From Eudorina sp. 2006-703-Eu-15 (Eukaryota; Chlorophyta; Chlorophyceae; Chlamydomonadales; Volvocaceae), in the NCBI GenBank assembly GCA_003117195.1, contig BDSI01000010.1, positions 1,678,469 to 1,742,468 on the forward strand: a stretch of 64,000 bases of DNA. Direction: 5' to 3'. The position numbers and the translations under genes are program-made. Under the pieces are notes generated by a model. The model worked only from the letters and a program-made list of their open reading frames with translations. It searched no databases and was not told the origin of the DNA. This document shows positions 42,974-50,856 of this stretch, piece by piece. The stretch's first letter is position 1. Each line of letters opens with the position of its first letter.

Positions 42974-45900
42974 GGTGATCAGGGCCCGTTCACCCTAGAC
43001 TTGGACACGGATAGGCCCATTGTTCAGCCGCCGCGCCGGTATTCGCCGAAGGAAAAGGAGGTAATAGTGCAGAAAACGGCGGAGCTGGTTAAGGCTGGCA
43101 TCGTGCAAGAGCACAAAGGTGCAACTGTGTGCGCCGTCAATCCTGTCATCGCCGCCAAGAAAGATCCGGACACCGGGATGTGGACGGATCACCGCATGGC
43201 GCAGGACTACCGACCTGTCAACAAGCACACGCGAGCGGACAGGTACGGCTTGCATCGTCCTGAAGATATCTTTCACCAGTGCGCTAAGGCAAAAGTGTTC
43301 TCGAAGTTGGATCTGCGTCAGGGGTTTTTGCAGATTCCTATAGCGCCAGAGGACCAAGCCAAGACCTCGTACTGGGTGGGAAACAAATTAATGATGTACT
43401 TGCGCATGCCGTACGGGCTGAAAAATGCCTCTGCTAAGTTCCAACGGGTTATGGATTACGAGCTTGCCAAGGCGGGTTTGGATCACTGTGCCCGTGCGTA
43501 CATTGACGACGTGCTCATTTTCAGCAACTCTCCGGAGGAGCACGTTCAGCATGTTACCGCTGTTCTGGAAGCGCTCCACTCGTGTGGTTTACGCGCCCAT
43601 CCGGACAAGTCCATATTTGGGGCCGACGTCATTGAGTACTTGGGTCACAACCTGAGTGCCGTAGGCATTAGCCCCCATCACGCCAAGGTTTCAGCCATCC
43701 TAAACCTGCCCACTCCACGCAACGTGTCCGATCTGCGGGCGCACCTGGGATTCATCAATTACTACAGGTGCTATATCCCGAACATGAGCCAGCTGACGTC
43801 AGATCTTACCATGCTGCTCAAGAAGGATCAACCGTGGGTCTGGGGTCCGGCTCAGGAGGCTGCATTCACGGCCCTCAAAGCTGTCTTTGCGAAAGAGGGT
43901 CTCGTCCTGCGCTCTATTGACTACTCGAAACCCCTCATCCTGCACACTGACTTTTCCAATAAGGGGTTGGGTGCCGTGTTGGGACAGTTGGATGAAGAGG
44001 GCAACGAGTACATGTGTGCCTGTGTCAGCCGATCTCTTAATAAACACGAGCGGAACTACAGCAGCTACAAAGGTGAGATGCTCGCCGCAGTTTGGGCTGT
44101 GAAAATGTTCAGGCATCACTTGCTGGGGGGTCCCAAGTTTAGTCTTGTTACGGACCACCAACCGTTGACTTACCTTATGAGCGCGGATGGGCTCACGGGC
44201 CAGTACGCCCGGTTCGCCCTTGTCTTGCAAGAATACGACTTTGACGTTATTCACCGCCCGGGCCTCAAGCATCAGAATGCGGATGTGCTGTCTAGGCATC
44301 CCGAGTCTTCGTCGGCAGACAACACTGGTGCCAGGTTGGATGAGGAGGAAATGGCCGGTGTGCGCCGTGTCACGGCTGCCCTTTCGCATGCCGCGCAAGA
44401 TTGCACTGCCGTACTCACGGCTCTAGCTTCGCATGTCCCGCATGCTAAGTTCTCTGACGAGTTTTGCTTTGTCCCCGACCAGTTTCTCTCGGGCAATTTG
44501 GGCTTGCCTTCCGATTTAGTGGACATGCCCCCTACTAAGGAACCAGATTTAGTCAGGGAGCGACGGGATGCAATCCATGCGGCTGCTGTCAAGTGGGTTC
44601 GCACGGCCAGTCGCGCCAACCCTAATCTTCTTTCCAATGCATCACTTGCCCTTCCCCGGGCGTTCTTTTCGCAAGCACTGGGCAAGGGTATAACTGTCTA
44701 TGAGCCCTTGGGGGGTATGTTCACGGGACTCGAGGCTCTGCTCAGGTGTGGGGTAAGGGTCAACCGGTACATCTCGTCTGAGCCAGACCCGGCAGCGGCT
44801 CAAATCATCTCGGCGAGACTCGACAAGCTCAGCGCCGAGTACCCAGCCCAGTTCTCACCTGATTCCTACAAGCGCGTTTGGCTGGATCTGCCCCTCGACC
44901 CTCGTAAGGTTACCGAGGATTCCCTTATGGCCGCGGGGGCCTGCGACGGTTCTCAGTGGGTGGTTAGCGCCAGCTGGTGTTGGCATGACGTGGGTAAGGA
45001 TACGGGTTCACTTTCCTCTGACACCTGCGTCGTCGATCATCTGGTTCGCATTGTGCAGACCTTGCAGCGCGTTCAGCGTCGCGCTCCCGCCTATTTCTTC
45101 GTTTGTGAACAGCCGCGTGAGTCATGGAAGAATGCGTGTGCTGCCCAGCAGCGTGTTAGCACTGCCTTGGGTGATCCTGTTGTCTTCGATGCAGTTCAGT
45201 TTGGCTCCGTTGCTCACCGTGTTTCAGCGCACTGGACGAACCTGTCTGCGCAGCAGCCTCTCGCAGCGGTGGTCTCTCACGTTCAGCCTCCCGCTACAGC
45301 TGTGCTTCAGGACGTCCTCTCTGCTGGCCGTACGGTGAGGGTCGCTCGGGCGCCTGACCCACCGGGCACTTTTCCCCGCAACAAAGTGGGTGAGCCTCTG
45401 CGTGTCGCACCTAGTTTGAGTCGCCCAGAGTTGCAGCAATTGTTTGAACTTGTCTCTGACCCGTGTGAGCCAGACTTGGGGAGCCTCACGCTCACTGAGT
45501 GTTCTAGGGCTATGGGATATTCGGACGATGCCACAGAAGCATCCGAGGTGAGCGAGGCACAGCGACGCCGTGTCCTGGGCCTGGCTCCCGATTTGACGTC
45601 CACTGTGGGTGTGTTAGCTCTTTGTCGTGCGCTTTCCAACACTTCACTTCACGAAGTCGCAGCGGCTTGTGCCGCGGCTGACTCCTCACCCATCGTGCCG
45701 GACCCTGTGCATGGTCTGGCGTATCCATTGTTTCCCTGTGAACCTGTCTCCCCTTGGCCCGTGGTGTTTGCTGCGGCTGCCCAAGCGGAGCAGGAAGACT
45801 CTTCGGGATCCCAGGCACGATGGCCTGACATTTGGGAGGACGAGGCATCTATGCACCTCCTCCGTACAGGCGCGCATTTGCCAGACTTGCCCCTTTCAGA

Positions 45901-47206
45901 GCAGAGACGTGTGGTACGGCGGGTACGGCCCTATCGCATGCAGGGGGGTGAGTTGTATCGCGTCTTCAACGATTCCAAAATTCGTCTTGTCCCGAAACCG
46001 TCCGATCGTGTGGAGCTCATTAAACGCACGCATGAGGAGACGGGTCATTTTGGCGTGCGTCGCACCGTTGCTTTGCTTCTTACCCGTCACTGGTGGCATG
46101 GCGTCTACCGGGATGTGGTAAACCTCGTCAAGCACTGTGAGCACTGTGATCGAGTTAACACTTCCTTTTCTGCACCATCACCTGACCTGCATCCGCTGCC
46201 CGTGCAAGGCTTGTTCTATCGTTGGGGTGTCGATCTGTGTGGTCCTTTTACTCGCACCAATTCCGGAAATGTCTACGTGATGATTTGCGTAGAGCATTTC
46301 TCCAAGTACGCCGTTTTTGTGCCATTGCCTGATAAGGAGGCCGATCGTACGGCTTCAGCATTCCTCCACCACATTCTGGGTCGCTACGGCGCCTGTGCTG
46401 AGGTGTGTACCGACCAGGGTAGTGAGTGGAAGGGCGCGTTTTCTTCGCTGTTGCTCAACTGTCTGATAGACCACCGGGAGACTTCTCCCAATCACCCACA
46501 GGCGAATGGCTTAGCTGAGCGTGTAGTCCAGACCTGCAAGAGGGCGCTGCGTCGCATGGCCCGCCAGCGTGCCGAAGGCAAGGACTGGGATGAGCTTTTG
46601 CCGTACGTCATGTTGGGGTATAACTGTTCCGTTCACCAATCCACTGGTTTTAGCCCATACCTGATCATGCATGGTGTGGAGCCCACTATCCCTCCTGCCA
46701 TAAAACCGCGTTTCGCTGAGCACATTTCGTTCGACAACCCTGAGCTTGCTGCTTCTTCGCTTCTCTCACGAGGGGAGGCCATGCGGCAGCGCATCTCCAT
46801 TGCTGGGGATAACCTGCTGATAGCGCAGCACAGGGATACGCTTCGGTACGCTGCCCTTCGTGGGGGTGGTTACCATCCGAAAATGCGCGAGTTTGAGGTG
46901 GGGGATTACGTATATTATCGTAACACTACATCCCAAACTTCCCTGGACGTTGCTGCCCGACCTACCATCCTGCGAGTCATTGAGGTGCGGCCCACTGGCG
47001 TCCTGGTTCTCCAGGGGCAGGACGGGTTGACGCTCAAGTCCCATGTCAAGGATTGTGCCCCTTGCCACCTGCCAATTAGGGATGAAACTGTTGACCCGCG
47101 TCTGGCACGGCCGTCCGCCACGTTGCCCTGCCAAGTGTGTCGTTCCCCGTCTGGGGGGGAGTGGATGTTGCTGTGTGACAGCTGCGGATCTGGCTGGCAC
47201 ACTTAA
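42974..47206 (+). CDS. pol: Pol of element C, part 3: RT, RNase H, DNMT-like methyltransferase, integrase, PHD start
   Basis: In frame with parts 1 and 2 after removal of D and E; together about 2,232 codons from 37209. Counting from 43001: RT with FSKLDLRQGF (100-109) and YIDD (167-170); RNase H with HTDFSNKGLGAVL (315-327) and TDHQPLTYL; a cytosine-5 methyltransferase-like domain at about 561-885; integrase with H1011, H1016, C1046, C1049 and the triad D1078, D1138, E1173; and the first half of a PHD finger (CQVC ... LLCDSCGSGWHT) at 1377-1401. The stop at 47204-47206 falls inside the PHD finger; the rest follows in another frame. RT, RNase H and integrase motifs are all intact. Placement between RNase H and integrase is not the normal Ty3/gypsy order. 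The element is of Ty3/gypsy type by RT-RH-IN order. Confidence 0.88.
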   Translation, partial: GDQGPFTLDLDTDRPIVQPPRRYSPKEKEVIVQKTAELVKAGIVQEHKGATVCAVNPVIAAKKDPDTGMWTDHRMAQDYRPVNKHTRADRYGLHRPEDIFHQCAKAKVFSKLDLRQGFLQIPIAPEDQAKTSYWVGNKLMMYLRMPYGLKNASAKFQRVMDYELAKAGLDHCARAYIDDVLIFSNSPEEHVQHVTAVLEALHSCGLRAHPDKSIFGADVIEYLGHNLSAVGISPHHAKVSAILNLPTPRNVSDLRAHLGFINYYRCYIPNMSQLTSDLTMLLKKDQPWVWGPAQEAAFTALKAVFAKEGLVLRSIDYSKPLILHTDFSNKGLGAVLGQLDEEGNEYMCACVSRSLNKHERNYSSYKGEMLAAVWAVKMFRHHLLGGPKFSLVTDHQPLTYLMSADGLTGQYARFALVLQEYDFDVIHRPGLKHQNADVLSRHPESSSADNTGARLDEEEMAGVRRVTAALSHAAQDCTAVLTALASHVPHAKFSDEFCFVPDQFLSGNLGLPSDLVDMPPTKEPDLVRERRDAIHAAAVKWVRTASRANPNLLSNASLALPRAFFSQALGKGITVYEPLGGMFTGLEALLRCGVRVNRYISSEPDPAAAQIISARLDKLSAEYPAQFSPDSYKRVWLDLPLDPRKVTEDSLMAAGACDGSQWVVSASWCWHDVGKDTGSLSSDTCVVDHLVRIVQTLQRVQRRAPAYFFVCEQPRESWKNACAAQQRVSTALGDPVVFDAVQFGSVAHRVSAHWTNLSAQQPLAAVVSHVQPPATAVLQDVLSAGRTVRVARAPDPPGTFPRNKVGEPLRVAPSLSRPELQQLFELVSDPCEPDLGSLTLTECSRAMGYSDDATEASEVSEAQRRRVLGLAPDLTSTVGVLALCRALSNTSLHEVAAACAAADSSPIVPDPVHGLAYPLFPCEPVSPWPVVFAAAAQAEQEDSSGSQARWPDIWEDEASMHLLRTGAHLPDLPLSEQRRVVRRVRPYRMQGGELYRVFNDSKIRLVPKPSDRVELIKRTHEETGHFGVRRTVALLLTRHWWHGVYRDVVNLVKHCEHCDRVNTSFSAPSPDLHPLPVQGLFYRWGVDLCGPFTRTNSGNVYVMICVEHFSKYAVFVPLPDKEADRTASAFLHHILGRYGACAEVCTDQGSEWKGAFSSLLLNCLIDHRETSPNHPQANGLAERVVQTCKRALRRMARQRAEGKDWDELLPYVMLGYNCSVHQSTGFSPYLIMHGVEPTIPPAIKPRFAEHISFDNPELAASSLLSRGEAMRQRISIAGDNLLIAQHRDTLRYAALRGGGYHPKMREFEVGDYVYYRNTTSQTSLDVAARPTILRVIEVRPTGVLVLQGQDGLTLKSHVKDCAPCHLPIRDETVDPRLARPSATLPCQVCRSPSGGEWMLLCDSCGSGWHT
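44681..45655 (+). other. Domain: DNMT3-like cytosine-5 DNA methyltransferase inside pol
   Basis: Residues about 561-885 of the 43001 frame follow the C5-methyltransferase motif order. Motif I: VYEPLGGMFTGLEALL with an acidic SSEPD about 15 residues later (SAM binding). Motif IV: SASWCWHDVGKDTG, with C660 (codon 44978-44980) where the catalytic PC dipeptide lies; the Pro is replaced by Trp. Motif VI: FFVCEQPRESW in place of the ENV motif. Motif VIII: AHRVSAHWTNL, close to the AHRARYFWGNL of DNMT3. Motif X: LTECSRAMGY ... RRRVLGLAPDLTSTVGVL, as in DNMT3 RIFGFP ... LLG. The target-recognition part is short. The motif IV and VI changes leave activity open. Assignment is from motif order, not from a search. 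Confidence 0.72.
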
Positions 47207-48230
47207 GCCGCCACTAACTCACATCCCAGAGGGAACTTGGGTTTGCCCCACCTGCACTTCGCAGGGGATCACTCCCGCGCAGGTCGAGGCTAAGCCACTT
47301 CCCAATGCAACTGCACCTAGTGCGCCTCCCGCGCCTGCACCTAACCCGCCTCCGTTCCTGAAGTCACTGCAGGGGGCTCGTGTGGTTCGTGTGGGGTCTG
47401 TAGGGGGTACGAGGGCCTCTAGCACTGGGGTTGCCACCTATGTCGGCCGTCAGGGACGCACTCACATGTTCGATGTCCTGTATCAGGATGGGTCCAATGA
47501 AATGGTCACTGTACGACAGCTGCGCACTATGCTTGCCCCTAGTGATCCTCGCCCGAATCGCGCGCCCCGTGTAGCCACGGTTTCAGCCGTCCAGTCCGGT
47601 GAGTGGAGCCTGGAATCTGGGGAAGCGGTGGCGGCAGCTTTGTCTATTGCCATCCCGGGGGAGCATTCTGCAGCCAAGGTGGCACTGTTGTCCCGTGCGT
47701 TGTCCAGCGGCAATTTCGTCGAGCCAGCTGTTCCAGCAGAGCACGTCAGCGTGTTGCAGTCATCGCTTGATTTGGGCCTTGTGGCCGAAGCAGTGTGCCC
47801 CTGGGAGGTTTCGCCGTCGGTGCGTTCCGTTTTGGCCACTCACGGCGTGCGTGTCATGAAAGGTAAGTCTGCCGATCCCAAGGAGCCATTGATGCCATCG
47901 TTTTATGAGTCCGTGCAGCGTCAGGCGTCTGCTGTAGAGTCCGTGTTTCTATCCGCGTCCGGTCATGTGCTTGATCTGGCCTTGCCAGCAGCGATCCGTT
48001 TTGCGCAGAGCTTCGTGGTTGCGCGTGTCCCCCTTGCGTACATAGCTACGGCGGATGAGATGCGCATGCGGTGGTTGAAGTCATTGCAGCGGCAGGGTCG
48101 TTTGCTCATGTTGCGATGCCCCCTAGTGGCGTCACAGAAGTCGATGTTCATGTGGCTGATCATCTTCGCATCACCGTTGGTCAAGCAGTTGGTCGTGAAG
48201 GATAGCGGTTTGGTGGAAGATTTGGCCTGA
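47207..48230 (+). pseudogene. 3' coding part of element C: PHD end, Tudor/SH3-like stretch, methyltransferase-like tail (frameshifted)
   Basis: In the frame offset from Pol. It begins LKPPLTHIPEGTWVCPTC, the second half of the PHD finger; the Cys expected after GWHT is missing, so a few bases including that codon were lost at about 47200. After a Pro-rich linker comes GARVVRVGSVGG ... GVATYVGRQGRTHMFDVLYQDGSNEMV, which has the strand pattern of a Tudor/SH3-like chromatin reader. The last 200 residues include EPLMPSFYESV, LDLALPAAIRFAQ and RWLKSLQRQGRLLML, which I suspect is a degenerate Rossmann methyltransferase-like domain; this last call is weak. Stop at 48228-48230. Confidence 0.55.
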
Positions 48231-48298
48231 GGAGCGTGCCTGTACTATAGCAGCCGCGGTTCACCCTGCATGCATTGGGTGCCCGCTTGGGGGGGGAG
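48231..48298 (+). other. Polypurine tract region at 3' end of element C
   Basis: Short non-coding stretch ending in CTTGGGGGGGGAG, the expected plus-strand primer just before a 3' LTR. The sequence following it (TCTTCCCTAGGCACG) does not start with TG. Confidence 0.6.
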
Positions 48299-48347
48299 TC
48301 TTCCCTAGGCACGTATTACGTCAGCAGAGCAGTCATACGGCCTGACA
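48299..48347. repeat. 49-bp direct repeat, left copy
   Basis: TCTTCCCTAGGCACG ... CGGCCTGACA, identical to 49047-49095; the two copies bracket the 699-bp repeat at 48348-49046. Confidence 0.95.
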
Positions 48348-49046
48348 GCTGTCATGCCGATTAGGTGCTATCGTCATTTCACTGCATTTCAGTTGGAGGT
48401 TGTCTGAGTAATTCTGCGTAGTTCGGTTATCTTCAGTAGCTAACCGTCAGGTCGCGAGTGAGGTTTCCCGTCGCGAGGTAGAATGGCGGGCGTTTCCAGC
48501 CGCCTCCTAGCTGACTCCCGGTTCGTAAGTGTGAGGAGTCGAACTTGAGGTGTGATCAGGTCGCAACTTACTCGTTACGTTGCGCTTATTAGTCTGATGG
48601 ACATATGTCGGAGGTTTATTACAGTGTGGATAGGAGCGCCGCGTTGCGGAGAGACTCCATTCGTCTTTACGAACTTGTTTGGGCCAAGCGGCCACACGTG
48701 GCCGTACGTCGCGTTTTGTGCTTATCAGCCGAAAGCGTGCTGTTAGCATCGCTTTTCGGCTCTGTTTGGACATTTGTAAGTCCTCTGAGCTAGACAACGA
48801 GCCCTGTGCATTGTCATTTGCGCACAAGTATTCAACCTGTTCACAGCTTCCTCATCGTCATCTACGTTACACCGGCAGCTCAGCGCGCGGGACGTCGAGA
48901 ACCCTGCGTTCTGTTGTGACAGCCGGCGTGGGCAGAGGTATTACACAGCTTTCCTCCTTGCAGCCTGCGCGAGCGCACGTGGCGTGCCTTCGCGTCAGCC
49001 TTTCTTGGTCGGAGCTGTCGTCGTCCTCTTCCTCCCACCCCACCAG
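48348..49046 (+). repeat. Long direct repeat, downstream copy (candidate 3' LTR of element C)
   Basis: Near-identical to 28088-28776, starting GCTGTCATGCC and ending CCCACCCCACCAG. It follows the polypurine tract of element C, but 49 bp of different sequence come first, and that 49 bp is repeated after it. Confidence 0.55.
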
Positions 49047-49095
49047 TCTTCCCTAGGCACGTATTACGTCAGCAGAGCAGTCATACGGCCTGACA
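49047..49095. repeat. 49-bp direct repeat, right copy
   Basis: Identical to 48299-48347. After it the sequence continues CTGCCTTACC and is unrelated to the left context. Confidence 0.95.
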
Positions 49096-49280
49096 CTGCC
49101 TTACCATCCCTGCACTGCTGCCTATCATGTGTGCTGTCGCCTGACTGTGCCTGCATCCTCATTTAACATGCACATACATCTCTTCTTTCAGCTCCCATCC
49201 GATGGTGTTTGTATCCTTTCATGTCATCAGTCATTTCCCTCTTAGTACTTCATATATGACAGCACTGCCTTGTCATGCCA

Positions 49281-49345
49281 GGGGGGATCGACAGGGGGGG
49301 GTCCCCCCCTGTCCATTAAGGGGGGGTGCGGGGGGGCCTAGCCCC
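49281..49345. repeat. G/C-run palindromes
   Basis: GACAGGGGGGGG-TCCCCCCCTGTC near 49290-49313 is an almost perfect hairpin, followed by further G7 and C6 runs (GGGGGGTGCGGGGGGGCC). It could form hairpin or quadruplex structures. No gene is nearby. Confidence 0.7.
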
Positions 49346-49396
49346 CCACGAAACCCCTTTTTCATCCCTGAATAGTCTTTCTAATGGGGCGGGGGC

Positions 49397-49520
49397 TGTT
49401 ATTATTATTAGTATTGTTATAATGTTACGCCGGGCATCACCCTGGCGTGTGTTAAGGAGACAGAGACGATGGGGCTCATTAGAGCCTACACGCCGCCGTC
49501 ACCGACCCTGAGTCAAAGAG
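49397..49520 (-). mobile_element. Remnant 3' end of a LINE (minus strand)
   Basis: Read on the minus strand: CTCCTTAACACACGCC, a GGGTGATGCCC hairpin, CGGCGTAACAT and then a run of TAA/ATA units (49397-49423). This parallels the 3' end of the LINE at 6570-6636. Only about 100 bp remain, so it is a strongly 5'-truncated insertion. Confidence 0.6.
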
Positions 49521-50856
49521 TTCCCTTAGTTCCCTTCTAGCCTACCCCGGTGCGTTCGTTGGCGGTGTGTGAGGGTACGGTAATTCACTCCAGCACCTGT
49601 CTGCGCTTTACGATGTCGTTTAGGCTGCGGTTGGCAATCAATCGCGCTCGCTCTTTTATTAATTGCAGTAGTTCGTTCATTCAATGAAGTTCGGCGGGCT
49701 GCAACACTGGAGCGGGCGGTTGGAACCTTCTCGCAAGTGAACAGCACTTATGTATGCTATGTAGTTGAGTAGCTGGCAATCCGCGTGCAAGCCGAGGCGG
49801 CGGCCTGGGATATCTATGTCGGTGCGGGCCAAGCAACTAACCCGCCATACCCGAGAGGTGACGATCGTCGCGCGTATTTTTTGCGACACTCGCGCTTGCG
49901 TGCTGCCCAATTTGGTGCGTGGGTTCCCCGCACGCAAGCGCACATACACGCAAGCACGCACGATTCCGACTGGTGAGGTTCGCCCCCGCCCTTGCGCAAC
50001 GCTCGTGGAGGATACGTCCTCACTGTTGCGTGCATGTGCAGTGAATATTGTTACCATCCGTGGGCGATAAACGACTGAATGCGCCCTCGCTGCACGTCAG
50101 AACCAAAATCTCTGGTGCGCGCATCCATTGCTTCACTAACGAAAACAATAAATACTATAAGAAAGGTGGTTCTCAGGGAACTGCGTCAAGGAACGGGCAT
50201 GTATAAGTTACTTGACGCGGCTAGCAAGATACTGCAACCTGACGACCGAAGCAACCAGCCCTGCTATTTGGCTTAATTTATATATCATGATAACGAATCC
50301 CATACGTATGCAACGATGTTGACGAGCGGTGTTCAACATTACTGGCCGATTGAACATCCAAGCAACTTGTGCGCAACTTGAGGCTTGCGGGTAAACATCA
50401 CGAGATAAAGTAACCCAAGAAATTGAATCTGTGTCAATTCCCTGGGAATTGTGATGCGTCCGTACATCGCGCTTGCCAAGTTGCCATCCACTTGTAATGT
50501 TGAGCTGTTTTGCCCTTTCTGGGAGCAACACAGTACATGGTGACTTGGAAGCTCTGGGGCGCAGCTAGTTTACGCGAAAATGCTAACGCCACTGAGTACG
50601 ATTCAGAAAATTTGCGCTACCTTAGACTCCATGATGATGGATAGGCGTGTCACAGATATTCGTTTAACATCGCGCACATCGCCTCGCTGCGCTCGGCGTG
50701 CTGCGCGATAGTGATCTCCGGAATCTCTTGTCGACGACATACATACCGACGACATACATACCGTATCAAAGGCCATACGTTATAATAAAGACGTCCGGAA
50801 GATACGGCACTCCGTCCGACCCCTGCTTCTTCGTCCAAACAGCGCGCGCGACGTCC
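49521..50856. other. Intergenic sequence upstream of the SET-domain gene
   Basis: No coding frame with protein character, RNA gene or transposon end recognised. The 3' portion (from about 50640) should hold the promoter and 5' UTR of the downstream gene; no canonical TATA box is obvious. Confidence 0.5.

Larger units (their letters stand above)
28088..49095 (+). mobile_element. Large composite retrotransposon, element C, with four nested insertions
   Basis: Contains a leader frame, gag, and a pol of more than 2,200 codons with a DNA methyltransferase domain, a PHD finger and a 3' polypurine tract. It is interrupted by element B (31245-36423), a foldback element (about 36745-37100), TRIM D (39170-39521) and element E (40032-42968). 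Removing B, D and E with one copy of each 5-bp target duplication restores its frames exactly, which proves the nesting order. The outer limits rest on the 690-bp direct repeats and are the least certain part. Confidence 0.8.
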
